Part shown: positions 44,797-53,968 of the stretch, one piece after another | How the letters are laid out: every line of letters starts with the position of its first letter | Numbering within the stretch: the stretch's first letter is position 1 | Source: Pannonibacter sp051860505 | GTDB taxonomy: Bacteria; Pseudomonadota; Alphaproteobacteria; Rhizobiales; Stappiaceae | DNA: 64,000 nucleotides | NCBI RefSeq assembly: GCF_051860505.1 | Contig: NZ_JBHYDX010000017.1 | Location: 56,350-120,349 of the forward strand | Reading direction: 5' to 3' | Program-made: the position numbers and the translations under genes | Notes under the pieces: generated by a model | Told to the model about the DNA's origin: nothing | The model's input: the letters and a program-made list of their open reading frames with translations, nothing else | The model's database searches: none

Positions 44797-46299
44797 TCAA
44801 TCTTCCCAGTAAACCCCCGTCAGGTCATTCGCCTGAACGGGTGCGTGTTCCCACAGGCCCTTCAGCTTGGCATCCCAAACGCCTGTCTTGGCGAGCTGGA
44901 ACAGATATCCGTTGACGGCATCCTTGGCGATGATCTCCTGCGCCTCGCCATACAGCGCGTTGCGCGCTTCAGGATCACTGGTCGCATCCAGTTTTGCCAT
45001 CAGTGCCTTCAGGTCTGGGTTCTGGTAGTTGAAGTAGTAGTCATCCCGGGCATAGATATTGATGTCATTCGCTTCCGTGTGCGAGACGATGGTCAGGTCA
45101 TAGTCCTTGCCCTTGAACACCTGCTCCAGCCACTGCGCCCATTCGAGCGGGATCAGCTCCAGTTCGATGCCGATCTTCTTGAGGTCGGAGGCAAGGATCT
45201 CGCCGCCGCGACGGGCATAGACCGGAGGCGGCAGTTTCAGGGTCGCTTTGAAGCCATCGGCAAGTCCAGCCTCGGCCATCAGTGCCTTGGCCTTCTCAAG
45301 GTCATAAGGGTAGGTGCCGGTCAGGTCCTTGTAGGCCGGATGATGCGGCGCAAAATGCGAGCCGATGGGTGTGCCGTAGCCGAACATGGCTCCGTCGATC
45401 AGCGCCTTGCGATCAATCGCATGCGCGATGGCCTGGCGCACCTTGAGGTTTGAGAAGGGCTCACGGGCATTGTTGGTCGACAGGATGGTCTCGCCTTCCG
45501 TCGTCCCGACCACCACGGAAAAGCGCGGGTCGGCGGCGAATTGCGGCAGGTTTTCCGGCGCGTTGAAGATCGGGAAGCCGTCCACGTCACCCGCCATCAT
45601 CGAGGAGAACGCAGCCGCGTTGTCGGCGATGATCTTGAAGGTGGCGGTTTCCAGCTTGACCGGCGTGCCCCAGTAGTCAGCGCTGCGGGTCAGCTCGACC
45701 TTGTCGCCCTGCACCCACTGGCCAAAGCGGAAGGGGCCGGTGCCGACCGGCTTGGCCTTGTTGTCCGCCGCGCTTTCCGGGGCGACAATTACCGCATCGC
45801 CGGTGCCAAGGAAGGTCAGGAAATCCCCGACCGGCTGCTTCAGCGTGACCTTCACTTCGGTCGGGCTGACCACCTCGACGGTTTCGATCTGTTCGAATTT
45901 GGCCTTCTGCGCATTGGCGCTGTCAGCAGCTTTGCCGCGTTCAAGCGAGAACTTCACGTCTTCGGCATTGAAATCCGTGCCGTCATGGAATTTCACGCCA
46001 TCGCGAAGCCTGAATGTATAGGTCTTGCCGTCGTCCGAGATTGTCCAGCTTTCCGCCAGAACCGGCTTCACCGTGCCGTCCCGGTCGACTTGGGTCAATC
46101 CTTCGAACAGGTTGATGAAAACCACTTCGTCGATGGCTGCGGCCGCGCCGGCGGTCGGGTCCAGATGCGGCGGCTCCAGCCGCACGCCAAGTGTCACGCT
46201 GGTCTTGGCCGCTTCCACCGGAGCAGCGCCCAGCAGCGCCACCACGGACAGGCTGGCGAGCGCCAGCGCACGCAGACTTGTTCCTCTGGAATGCCTCAT
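44797..46299 (-). CDS. Peptide-type extracellular solute-binding protein, family 5
   Basis: The 500-aa periplasmic protein has a signal peptide (about residues 1-30, ending V-E-A-A). Family 5 blocks are E-P-P-H-L-D-P-T-A-G-A, L-R-D-G-V-K-F-H-D-G-T-D-F-N-A-E-D-V-K and R-Q-A-I-A-H-A-I-D-R. Its length is that of DppA-like dipeptide-binding proteins. ATG 46299 is preceded by GAGGGGAGA. It lies 31 bases after the M20 hydrolase gene. Confidence 0.92.
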   Translation of the reverse strand: MRHSRGTSLRALALASLSVVALLGAAPVEAAKTSVTLGVRLEPPHLDPTAGAAAAIDEVVFINLFEGLTQVDRDGTVKPVLAESWTISDDGKTYTFRLRDGVKFHDGTDFNAEDVKFSLERGKAADSANAQKAKFEQIETVEVVSPTEVKVTLKQPVGDFLTFLGTGDAVIVAPESAADNKAKPVGTGPFRFGQWVQGDKVELTRSADYWGTPVKLETATFKIIADNAAAFSSMMAGDVDGFPIFNAPENLPQFAADPRFSVVVGTTEGETILSTNNAREPFSNLKVRQAIAHAIDRKALIDGAMFGYGTPIGSHFAPHHPAYKDLTGTYPYDLEKAKALMAEAGLADGFKATLKLPPPVYARRGGEILASDLKKIGIELELIPLEWAQWLEQVFKGKDYDLTIVSHTEANDINIYARDDYYFNYQNPDLKALMAKLDATSDPEARNALYGEAQEIIAKDAVNGYLFQLAKTGVWDAKLKGLWEHAPVQANDLTGVYWED

Positions 46300-46330
46300 G
46301 TCACTCTCCCCTCTTTGGCCGGTCCGGCGT

Positions 46331-47602
46331 TCAGCCGTGTCCCGACAGCAATGCATGCGCGGCCTGTGCCATCACCTTGGCGCTGTCCACCATGTCTTCG
46401 ATCACCACGAACTCGTCAGGCCGGTGCGCCAGATCCAGGATGCCTGGCCCATAGGCGATACAGTCATGCAGATGCCCGATGCGGGCAATATGCTTCTGGT
46501 CGTAACTGCCGGGCGAAATCACATAATCGGCAGGCCGGTCGAGCACCATTTCGATGGCCTCGGCAACCGCCCGCACCACCGGTGCCTGGCGGTCGGTCAT
46601 TGTCGGAATGACTTCGAGGATGTCTTTCAGTGAATATTTGAAGCCCCGGCGGGTGGCGCTCAGCTTGTCGAGGATCGACACGACCTCGCCCTTGACCTCG
46701 TCCAGATGTTCCTCGATCAGGAAGCGCCGGTCGATGATCATGCGGCAGCTGTCGGGCACGCAGGGGGACGGCAGACCGTCGAAGCCTTCCGGTTGTCCGC
46801 CGTGGATCGAGTTGATGTTGAGCGTTGAGGAACGCGCGCCCTCTGGTACCACCGGCATCGATGTGTGCTTGGCGGCCAGCATCGGGTAGAGGTCATGCTC
46901 GAAGGCGTCCATCACCGCCCCCATGTGGCGCACGGCACAATCGCCGAGGAAGGGCATCGATCCATGCGCGATGGAGCCATGCGTCTCGATTTCCGCCCAC
47001 CAGACGCCGCGGTGCCCGAGGCAGATCCGGTCCTTGTTGAGCGGCTCGGGGATGATCACGTGGTCGACGCGTGGCTTTGAAAACAACCCCATCCGCGCCA
47101 GATGCGCGACCCCGCCAAGGCCACCGGATTCCTCGTCCACGGTGCCGGAAATTTCCAGTACGCCGTTGAAATCCGGCCAGATTTCCAGCAGCGCTTCGAC
47201 AGCGATGATCGATGCGGCAAGACCGCCCTTCATGTCGCAGGTGCCACGGCCATAGACCTTGCCGTCGCGGACCAGTCCGCCGAACGGTTCCACCGTCCAG
47301 CCATGTCCGGCTTCGACCACGTCGATATGGGAGTTGAAATGCACGCAAGGGCCGGGCCTTGCACCGGCGCGCCGGGCGATCACATTCGTGCGCGGATGGC
47401 GGTCGCTGTCGCCGGGCGTGTTCTCGGCGCGGATATAGGCGATCTCGAAGCCACGCCGGCGCAGTCTCTCGCCGACCAGTTGCGCGCAGGGCGTGTAATC
47501 TTCGCCGGGAGGGTTAATCGTGGGGATGCGCACCAGATCCTGCGTCAGTGCGACCAGCTCGGCCCGTTTGCTCTCGACGCGCGCATGCAATGCTGCCAGC
47601 AT
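46331..47602 (-). CDS. M20 family metallopeptidase / deacylase (ArgE/DapE type)
   Basis: The 423-aa enzyme shows the M20 metal motifs: N-S-H-I-D-V-V (about residue 87) with metal-binding His and Asp, G-R-G-T-C-D-M-K-G-G with bridging Asp, and D-E-E-S-G-G with the catalytic Glu. Such enzymes release amino acids from N-acyl amino acids or peptides in the cytoplasm. It is the first gene of the importer operon, so it likely hydrolyses the imported compound. ATG 47602 fits the family start; an extension of 30 codons upstream is improbable. Confidence 0.92.
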   Translation of the reverse strand: MLAALHARVESKRAELVALTQDLVRIPTINPPGEDYTPCAQLVGERLRRRGFEIAYIRAENTPGDSDRHPRTNVIARRAGARPGPCVHFNSHIDVVEAGHGWTVEPFGGLVRDGKVYGRGTCDMKGGLAASIIAVEALLEIWPDFNGVLEISGTVDEESGGLGGVAHLARMGLFSKPRVDHVIIPEPLNKDRICLGHRGVWWAEIETHGSIAHGSMPFLGDCAVRHMGAVMDAFEHDLYPMLAAKHTSMPVVPEGARSSTLNINSIHGGQPEGFDGLPSPCVPDSCRMIIDRRFLIEEHLDEVKGEVVSILDKLSATRRGFKYSLKDILEVIPTMTDRQAPVVRAVAEAIEMVLDRPADYVISPGSYDQKHIARIGHLHDCIAYGPGILDLAHRPDEFVVIEDMVDSAKVMAQAAHALLSGHG

Positions 47603-47786
47603 TCCCCACTCCGGACCCTGCACCCTCGCAACTTTAACAGGAGTGTATCGGTTGCAAGGCGGAAGGGAAGCGCAAATCGTTGCCCGTCGCAATTCCGCCG
47701 GCCTTGCGTGTCACCACGCGCGTGGGTTAGTCCGGGCAGGCCTTGTGGCCCGGGCCCGGGGATCCTCGTTCGGCAGTTGTGAGTCC

Positions 47787-48902
47787 ATGAAAGAGGCGCA
47801 GAAAATCCGGCGACGCTATCGCCCGCTTGACCGGTTTCGCGCGTCCATGCGCGCCGACAAGCGCAAGCTGATCTGGGGGGATGCCGCTCCGCCCGAGCCG
47901 GAACCTGCACCCCGCCGCAAGCACAGCTGGGATGTTCGCCGGCTGGTCTTGTTGGGTGTGCCGCCTCTGATCCTTCTGGGAACGGCTGTTGTTGCCTTGG
48001 GTGTCTACACCGACTGGCGCTTTGCATTCGCACCGGCTCAGCTTCATGCCCCGCTGGCACTGCCTGACGATCCTCTGGCGCCGCTTCCCGGTGATGTGCA
48101 GGCCCTGTTGGTTGCGCCGGAGCCGGAACTGCCGGCTGCGCTCAAGCTGAGTTTTGTCGGGTTGCCAACGGAGCTTTGCATTGAGCTGGCGCTGCTGGGG
48201 CTTCCCAATACGGGATGGAGTGCCGCGCCGTTTCAGTCCGACCGGTGGCAATGCAGTTCCGAACTTGTTCCGGTCGGTGCCGAGGATGGCAATTCGGAAC
48301 CCACGACACTGTTTTTCCTCATGCGCGGCACGGTGGACCGGGTGGACTATCTGCGGCTGAAACTCAATGCCGCCAACCCCGCAACGGCCTCGGAAGGTCG
48401 TGCGCTGGCACGCCAGGTTCTGGATTCCCTGTCGCGGCGCTACGCCTGGGAATTTCCAGCGCCCGTGCTGCGCGCCATCTCAAACATGCGCAGCATTGAC
48501 GTCACAGAGCGCGGCGTACGCTTCAGGGTGTCCCCAGAGGATCCAAACCTCACTGGGGATCCGGCAGCACGCGACAGGCTGAATGTGATCATCGAGTTCT
48601 CGCCGCCGGATCACATCCGCCCGGCGCGGTTCGAAGGCGCCAGCCCGCGTCCGCAGGTCCTCCCGGGCGAGCCGGGTCCCGCTCCGGAGGGCAACGGTCA
48701 GCCGGCGGCTTTCGGTCCGATCGAGTTTCGTCCACTTGTCGCCTTCCCGCCCGAGGGGGAGGACCGGACAGCACAGGAGGACGCCGGCCTTCCGCCGCTG
48801 GAGACCGCCTATCCGCCCCTTGTCGGCATCACGCCGGATGGCTCCGAGCCGCCCGCACCGACGGACGGCTCGGCGCTGGTCACTCCGCCGGCAGCGGAAT
48901 GA
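47787..48902 (+). CDS. Single-pass membrane protein of unknown function
   Basis: This 371-aa protein has a basic cytoplasmic N-terminus (R-R-R-Y-R-P-L-D-R-F-R) and a single membrane helix at about residues 55-77. The periplasmic domain (about 120-270) contains W-Q-C-S-S-E-L-V-P-V-G and D-Y-L-R-L-K-L-N. The C-terminal 90 residues are proline/glutamate-rich and probably disordered. The periplasmic region reminds me of DUF6030 proteins of Hyphomicrobiales, which I cannot verify. Its 3' end overlaps the convergent pirin gene by 23 bases. Confidence 0.75.
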   Translation: MKEAQKIRRRYRPLDRFRASMRADKRKLIWGDAAPPEPEPAPRRKHSWDVRRLVLLGVPPLILLGTAVVALGVYTDWRFAFAPAQLHAPLALPDDPLAPLPGDVQALLVAPEPELPAALKLSFVGLPTELCIELALLGLPNTGWSAAPFQSDRWQCSSELVPVGAEDGNSEPTTLFFLMRGTVDRVDYLRLKLNAANPATASEGRALARQVLDSLSRRYAWEFPAPVLRAISNMRSIDVTERGVRFRVSPEDPNLTGDPAARDRLNVIIEFSPPDHIRPARFEGASPRPQVLPGEPGPAPEGNGQPAAFGPIEFRPLVAFPPEGEDRTAQEDAGLPPLETAYPPLVGITPDGSEPPAPTDGSALVTPPAAE

Positions 48903-49806
48903 ACTCGCTTTCGTCACCGGGGACAATGTCGAAGCGGCCCCGGCGCCAATCTTCCTTGGCCTGCTCGATCCGCTCCTTTGACGAGGACACGAAGTTCCAC
49001 CAGATGTAGCGCCGGCCATCCATCGGCGCGCCGCCCAGCAGCATGAAGCGGGCCGGACCTTTTGGGCTTGCCCGGATCTCGAGCCGGTCGCCCGGTTTGA
49101 ACACCAGAAGCTGAGCCGGGCCAAAGGTTTGACCGGCGATCTCGATCTCGCCGCCTACCGTGTAAAGCCCGCGCTCTTCGTGGCTGGCGTCGAGCGGGAT
49201 GCGGCTACCTGCTTCCAGCGAGACATCGGCATAGAACAGTTCGCTCGCCGTCCTGGCCGGCGAGGTCTCGCCATAGAGCGAGCCTGCGATCAGGCGAACC
49301 GTTGCTCCCTGATCGTTCAGCAATGGCAGCCGGTCGGTTCCATAGTGGGCGAAGTCCGGATTGGTTTCCTCCAGATGGGAAGGCAGGGCAACCCAGCTCT
49401 GGATGCCGAACAACGGGCGGGTTGCCAGCTTTCGCTCCGGTCGTTCGCGTTCCGAATGAACAATGCCGCGTCCGGCTGACATCCAGTTCAGCTCGCCCGG
49501 CGTGATCAACTGGTCGGAGCCGAGGCTGTCGCGGTGGTAGATCTCGCCGTCAAACAGATATGTGACCGTGGCAAGGCCGATGTGCGGATGCGGCCGGACA
49601 TCGACGCCGCCGCCGACCAGCAGTTCTGCCGGGCCCATCTGGTCGAAGAAGATGAAAGGCCCGACCATGCGCCGCCGCGACGAGGGCAGGGCGCGGCGCA
49701 CTTCAAATCCGCCGAGATCCGAGGTGCGTGGCATGATGATGGTGTCAATCGGGTCGCAGCTCGCGGCATCCCCCGGAACCGGGTCGGGCGCATTCAACCA
49801 GCTCAT
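48880..49806 (-). CDS. Pirin family protein
   Basis: The 308-aa bicupin protein has the pirin N-domain signature, with metal ligands in D-V-R-P-H-P-H-I-G-L-A-T-V-T-Y and a later His in G-I-V-H-S-E-R. The second cupin domain occupies about residues 180-290. Pirins are metal-binding proteins; some oxidise flavonols (quercetinase), others regulate metabolism. ATG 49806 has AGGAG upstream. It is divergent from a P-loop protein. Confidence 0.92.
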   Translation of the reverse strand: MSWLNAPDPVPGDAASCDPIDTIIMPRTSDLGGFEVRRALPSSRRRMVGPFIFFDQMGPAELLVGGGVDVRPHPHIGLATVTYLFDGEIYHRDSLGSDQLITPGELNWMSAGRGIVHSERERPERKLATRPLFGIQSWVALPSHLEETNPDFAHYGTDRLPLLNDQGATVRLIAGSLYGETSPARTASELFYADVSLEAGSRIPLDASHEERGLYTVGGEIEIAGQTFGPAQLLVFKPGDRLEIRASPKGPARFMLLGGAPMDGRRYIWWNFVSSSKERIEQAKEDWRRGRFDIVPGDESEFIPLPAE

Positions 49807-49922
49807 CGTCTCTCTCCTCACTCAGCGTCCATAGCCTGTCAGATTTCTCTCCCAAGGTGGCGTTCCTGGAGCGAACTGTCTATTGAACAGTCTGTTTCCC
49901 ATTGCGTTTCCAGAGAGTACCG

Positions 49923-50444
49923 ATGCAGCGCGTCATGATTGTTGGTGGCCCGGGCTCGGGCAAGAGCACGCTGGCCCGGCAATTGGGCGAGCGGACCGGA
50001 TTGCCGGTGTTCCATATGGACCAGATCCATTGGCAGCCAGGTTGGGTGGAGCGCAGCAAGGAGGACAAGGACCGCCTGAGCAGCGAGGTCCACCGGCAGG
50101 AGCGCTGGATCTTTGAGGGCGGTCATTCCCGCACTTATGCGGAGCGGATCGCCCGGGCGGACACCTTCATCTGGCTGGATATGCCGGTGGGTCTGCGGAC
50201 CTTTCGGGTTCTGCGGCGCAGCTGGAACTATCGGGGGCAAAGCAGGCCGGATTTGCCGGACGGCTGCCCCGAACAGTTCAATGGCCGGACGATCGAGTTC
50301 CTGAAATTCATCTGGGATACCCGCAATTCCTCGCGGGCGAAGCTTCTGGAAGTGTGGCAATCGCCGCCGGCGCACCTGACCCTTCACCGCTTTACCCGTC
50401 TGGACGAGGTCCGGCGGTTTGTCGATGGTGTCACAAAAGATTAA
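49923..50444 (+). CDS. P-loop NTPase, FlaR/adenylate-kinase-like
   Basis: A 173-aa protein with Walker A G-G-P-G-S-G-K-S-T at the N-terminus and F-H-M-D-Q-I-H-W-Q-P-G-W, the signature of proteins labelled DNA topology modulation protein FlaR or AAA-family small kinases. A second conserved block is W-I-F-E-G-G-H-S-R-T-Y. A phosphotransferase activity on a small molecule is more likely than the historical topology label. ATG 49923 places the P-loop eight residues in, as usual. Confidence 0.85.
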   Translation: MQRVMIVGGPGSGKSTLARQLGERTGLPVFHMDQIHWQPGWVERSKEDKDRLSSEVHRQERWIFEGGHSRTYAERIARADTFIWLDMPVGLRTFRVLRRSWNYRGQSRPDLPDGCPEQFNGRTIEFLKFIWDTRNSSRAKLLEVWQSPPAHLTLHRFTRLDEVRRFVDGVTKD

Positions 50445-50457
50445 CTCAGACAGCGGG

Positions 50458-51339
50458 TTACAGGAACATTGCCCTGTCGCGTGCAACGAGGTCGCGCAGG
50501 AAATCCTGCACCGCCGCCACATGGCGCAGCGGACGCGAGCTTTCATGCGTCACCATCCAGTAGGCCCGCGTCAGCCGGATCTGCGGCAGGACGGGGACAA
50601 GGTCTGGATCCTTGCGCGCAATGAAGGCATGCAGGATGCCGATGCCAGCGCCGGACCGCACCGCTTCGGTCTGGCCGAGCGCCGAGGCGATCTCGAACCG
50701 CGCGGACCAGTCGCGGACGACTTCCGCGCCATAATTCAGCGAGGGCGAATAGAGCAGGTCCTCGACATAGCCGACCAGATCATGGTCCCGCAGCTCCGAG
50801 GTCTGGCCGGGGATCCCGCGCCTTTCAACGTAAGCCCTTGAAGCATATAGGCCGAGCGCATAGTCGACGAGCTTGGCTGCCACGAGGCGCCCGGTGTCGG
50901 GCCGGTCGATGGTCACCGCGATGTCGGCCTCGCGCCGCGACAGCGAGAAGGAGCGCGGCACCGGCACCAACTGGATCGTCAGGCCGGGATGGCGGGCGGT
51001 CAGTTCGCCGAGGCGTGGGGCGAGGAAGGCAACGCCGAAGCCGTCGGGCGCGCCGATACGCACCGTGCCGGAGACATCGATCTGCGTGTCGGTGAGGTCC
51101 GAGCAGGCGGCCAGCGCCTCCGCTTCCATCCGTTCGGCCGACTGCATAAAGCGTTCACCGGCGACCGTCAGGCTGCAGCCGGTGGTGCCGCGCTCGACCA
51201 GCGGGGTCTTCAGCGCCTCTTCCAGCGCGGTCAGGCGGCGGGCGACCGTGGCGTGGTTGAGCCCGAGACGGCGCGCCGCGCCCAGAATCTGGCCACTGCG
51301 GGCGATGGCGAGAAACACCCGAATGTCATCCCAATCCAC
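50458..51339 (-). CDS. LysR-family transcriptional regulator, divergent from mmsA
   Basis: The 293-aa protein has an N-terminal winged HTH (about residues 1-60; F-L-A-I-A-R-S-G-Q-I-L-G-A-A-R-R-L) and a C-terminal periplasmic-binding-like effector domain. Its gene is divergent from mmsA with a 193-base shared promoter region, so control of mmsA and of itself is the natural hypothesis. Effector may be a valine or propanoate catabolite. Confidence 0.92.
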   Translation of the reverse strand: MDWDDIRVFLAIARSGQILGAARRLGLNHATVARRLTALEEALKTPLVERGTTGCSLTVAGERFMQSAERMEAEALAACSDLTDTQIDVSGTVRIGAPDGFGVAFLAPRLGELTARHPGLTIQLVPVPRSFSLSRREADIAVTIDRPDTGRLVAAKLVDYALGLYASRAYVERRGIPGQTSELRDHDLVGYVEDLLYSPSLNYGAEVVRDWSARFEIASALGQTEAVRSGAGIGILHAFIARKDPDLVPVLPQIRLTRAYWMVTHESSRPLRHVAAVQDFLRDLVARDRAMFL

Positions 51340-51532
51340 GACAAACTCCGGTCATTGCAGGACATTTTGCGACATTGCGCGAGATCGCACACCGTATTCG
51401 GTTTGCACTATAATCCATGCACAACGGATGCGGAAACTGCGCCGTTGTCTTTGCAAAAAGAAAGGCGCAAGACAAGGGTCAGGCGAAGAGCGGGACCGCC
51501 CAAGGACCTGCCACGCGCACAGGAGGAAGCCC
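51340..51532. promoter_or_regulatory. Shared promoter region of LysR regulator and mmsA
   Basis: A perfect -10 hexamer TATAAT lies at 51409-51414 on the plus strand, without a good -35, as expected for an activator-dependent promoter. The stretch before it carries GACATT twice, ten bases apart (51361 and 51371), and TGCGA/TCGCA in inverted orientation. An untranslated leader of about 110 bases would precede mmsA. Confidence 0.5.
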
Positions 51533-53032
51533 ATGCAGAAGATCGGACATTTCATCGGCGGCAGGCACGTCGAAGGCACATCGGGCCGTTTTGCCGACAT
51601 CTACAATCCGGCCACCGGTGAAGTTCAGGCGCAGGTCGCGCTGGCCACCAAGGCCGAGATGAGTGCCGCCATCGCAAACGCCGCCGCCGCCCAGCCGGCC
51701 TGGGCCGCGCAGAACCCGCAGAAGCGGGGCCGCGTCCTGATGAAGTTCGTCGACCTCCTGCACCGCGACATGGACAAGCTGGCCGAAGCCCTGTCCCGCG
51801 AGCACGGCAAGACCATTCCGGACGCCAAGGGCGACATTGTCCGCGGTCTGGAAGTCGCCGAGTTCTGCATCGGTGCGCCGCACATGATGAAGGGCGAGTT
51901 CACCGAAGGCGCCGGTCCGGGCATCGACATGTATTCGATGCGCCAGCCGCTCGGCGTGGTGGCTGGCATCACCCCGTTCAACTTCCCGGCGATGATCCCG
52001 ATGTGGAAGTTCTGCCCGGCCATCGCCGCCGGCAATGCCTTCATCCTGAAGCCGTCCGAGCGCGACCCGTCCGTGCCGATGATGCTGGCCGAGCTGATGC
52101 TGGAAGCCGGTCTTCCGGCAGGTATTCTCAATGTCGTCAACGGCGACAAGGATGCGGTGGACGCCATCCTCGATGACGAGACCATCCAGGCCGTCGGCTT
52201 CGTCGGCTCGACCGCCATTGCCCACTATGTCTATTCGCGCGGTTGCGCAGCTGGCAAGCGCGTGCAGTGTTTCGGCGGCGCCAAGAACCACATGATCATC
52301 ATGCCGGATGCCGACATGGACCAGGCCGTCGACGCCCTGATCGGCGCAGGCTACGGTGCGGCCGGCGAACGCTGCATGGCGATCTCGGTCGCTGTCCCGG
52401 TCGGCGAGGACACCGCCAACCGCCTGATCGAGAAGCTGGCCCCGCGCGTCGAGAGCCTGAAGATCGGACCTTACACCGCCGGCAATGACGTCGACTTCGG
52501 TCCGCTCGTCACCAGGGACGCCTACACCCGCGTCAAGGGCCTGGTCGACAAGGGCGTCGAGCAGGGCGCCAAGCTCGTGGTCGATGGCCGTAACTTCAAG
52601 ATGCAGGGCTATGAAAACGGCTACTTCATCGGCGGCTGCCTGTTCGACAACGTCACCAAGGAGATGGACATCTACAAGACTGAAATCTTCGGTCCGGTCC
52701 TCTCGGTGGTGCGTGCCAAGACCTACGAGGAAGCCATCGACCTGCCGATGAGCCACGAGTATGGCAACGGCGCGGCGATCTTCACCCGCGATGGCGACGC
52801 TGCCCGCGACTTTGCCGCCCGCATCAACATCGGCATGGTCGGCATCAACGTTCCGATCCCGGTTCCGCTCGCCTACCACACCTTCGGCGGCTGGAAGAAG
52901 TCCGGCTTCGGCGACCTGAATCAGCACGGCCCGGACGCCTTCAAGTTCTACACCCGCACCAAGACGGTCACCTCGCGCTGGCCGTCGGGCATCAAGAACG
53001 GCGCCGAATTCGTCATCCCGACGATGCGCTGA
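51533..53032 (+). CDS. mmsA: CoA-acylating methylmalonate-semialdehyde dehydrogenase
   Basis: The 499-aa enzyme is an aldehyde dehydrogenase of the MmsA/IolA type. The catalytic Cys281 lies in A-A-G-E-R-C-M-A-I, and the family replaces the usual general-base Glu with the pattern G-G-A-K-N-H. It converts methylmalonate semialdehyde to propanoyl-CoA in valine and thymine catabolism, and malonate semialdehyde to acetyl-CoA in inositol breakdown. ATG 51533 has AGGAGG at 51521-51526. The gene is monocistronic with its own terminator. Strong codon bias suggests high expression. Confidence 0.94.
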   Translation: MQKIGHFIGGRHVEGTSGRFADIYNPATGEVQAQVALATKAEMSAAIANAAAAQPAWAAQNPQKRGRVLMKFVDLLHRDMDKLAEALSREHGKTIPDAKGDIVRGLEVAEFCIGAPHMMKGEFTEGAGPGIDMYSMRQPLGVVAGITPFNFPAMIPMWKFCPAIAAGNAFILKPSERDPSVPMMLAELMLEAGLPAGILNVVNGDKDAVDAILDDETIQAVGFVGSTAIAHYVYSRGCAAGKRVQCFGGAKNHMIIMPDADMDQAVDALIGAGYGAAGERCMAISVAVPVGEDTANRLIEKLAPRVESLKIGPYTAGNDVDFGPLVTRDAYTRVKGLVDKGVEQGAKLVVDGRNFKMQGYENGYFIGGCLFDNVTKEMDIYKTEIFGPVLSVVRAKTYEEAIDLPMSHEYGNGAAIFTRDGDAARDFAARINIGMVGINVPIPVPLAYHTFGGWKKSGFGDLNQHGPDAFKFYTRTKTVTSRWPSGIKNGAEFVIPTMR

Positions 53033-53051
53033 GGCGGTCTTCCAAGATGTG

Positions 53052-53078
53052 CAAAGGGCGGCCACTGGCCGCCCTTTG
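53052..53078 (+). terminator. Intrinsic terminator of mmsA
   Basis: CAAAGGGCGGCCA faces TGGCCGCCCTTTG, a 13-base complementary pair with a minimal centre, followed by TTGTTCT. It ends 46 bases after the mmsA stop. Confidence 0.85.
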
Positions 53079-53118
53079 TTGTTCTGGGCCTCCCGTCGGG
53101 GATCGCTGTCCATGCGGT

Positions 53119-53157
53119 GTCACCCCGGATCTCCGCTTCGCTCGCGTCCGGAATGAC
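53119..53157. repeat. Palindromic extragenic repeat, type 2
   Basis: Imperfect palindrome beginning GTCACCCCGGAT and ending GTCCGGAATGAC with a CG-rich centre. The form is typical of dispersed palindromes in Hyphomicrobiales genomes. It lies between the mmsA terminator and the convergent gene end. Confidence 0.6.
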
Positions 53158-53175
53158 AGCCTTGGGGGTGGCCGA

Positions 53176-53646
53176 TCAGTCCGCCGTCCCGATCACCAGA
53201 TGCGGCTGGCCGTTCGAGGTGCGCTGGGGCGAGGTGCCGGTCTCGTCCACCGTTGCGCGGATGCGGCGGCGGAAGGCGGAGAAGCTGTCGAAGGTGACCA
53301 CGTCGACCGGTTCGTCGAAATGGATCTCCAGCTTGTAGCGTCCCGAATTGCCGAGGCTCGAAACGGCAAGGACCTCGCCGGTGAAGGGCTGGCCGAGATA
53401 GTGCCCGCCGACCCTGGCCCCGACCTGCAGGAAGGCGCGATTGGTCGCCGGCCGCACTGCGGCTTGCGGCATGGCCGGAGTCCTCGCGGCAAGTGTGTTC
53501 CAGTCGCGCGCGCCATGGGCTTCGGCGATGAGTTCGAGGGCGCGCGAATGGGAAATGGGCGTACCCTGGCTGGCCATGGCGCTGCGCAACCGCTTTGCCT
53601 GGGCCTTGTAGTCCCCGGTGGTTCCCGGGCCTGTCATGTCAGTCAT
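53176..53646 (-). CDS. Glyoxalase-superfamily-related protein (PF20066-like)
   Basis: The 156-aa protein has a conserved N-terminal module Y-K-A-Q-A-K-R-L-R and S-R-A-L-E-L-I-A-E-A-H-G-A-R-D-W-N-T-L, followed by a β-rich C-terminal region (L-Q-V-G-A-R-V-G-G-H-Y). The N-terminal helix pair matches what I recall as the glyoxalase-related Pfam family PF20066; the molecular role is unknown. Several in-frame starts exist upstream (53673, 53667, 53661, 53727); ATG 53646 has GAAGG at good spacing. Confidence 0.75.
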   Translation of the reverse strand: MTDMTGPGTTGDYKAQAKRLRSAMASQGTPISHSRALELIAEAHGARDWNTLAARTPAMPQAAVRPATNRAFLQVGARVGGHYLGQPFTGEVLAVSSLGNSGRYKLEIHFDEPVDVVTFDSFSAFRRRIRATVDETGTSPQRTSNGQPHLVIGTAD

Positions 53647-53968
53647 CTTGATTGCCTTCATCAGCATCAGCATGCGTGAAAGCCACGGGTGCTCGCGTTG
53701 CCATGTGCGCATGCGCTGGTCAGGCATATGCTGTCACGAGGACTTCACCACGGGTTTCCCCTGCGAGCGGCCGGCGCCTCGAACCGGGCCTAGATGTGGG
53801 CTGTGCGCCGGGGGATGTCAAGGGTGAGGGAAGCCGGCGTATTGCCGGTTATGCGTTGGGTCTATGGTCCGAGCGTCGCCCCCCACCCCCAAACCCCTCC
53901 CCACGAGGGGGAGGGGGCTGAGAGGCTGTGCGGGGGAAGGGGCTGAAAGGGCCGCCGTGTGGCGCTCC
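53647..53968. other. Intergenic region with a REP-like palindrome
   Basis: About 320 bases with no convincing gene. The part from 53878 to about 53935 is a C/G-rich palindrome also found twice near 62.1 kb. The rest carries no clear motif. Confidence 0.6.
53878..53935 (+). repeat. REP-like palindrome, type 1, copy A
   Basis: Core CCCCTCCCCACGAGGGGGAG preceded by CCCCCAC and followed by CTGAGAGGC. The core is self-complementary around ACGA and shares its layout with copies B and C near 62.1 kb. Confidence 0.75.

Noticed and set aside
51479..53113. Open frame of 544 codons antisense to mmsA
   Set aside because: The product is low in hydrophobic order and lacks motifs; mmsA has a strong ribosome site, catalytic motif and terminator. 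Antisense openness follows from strong codon bias.
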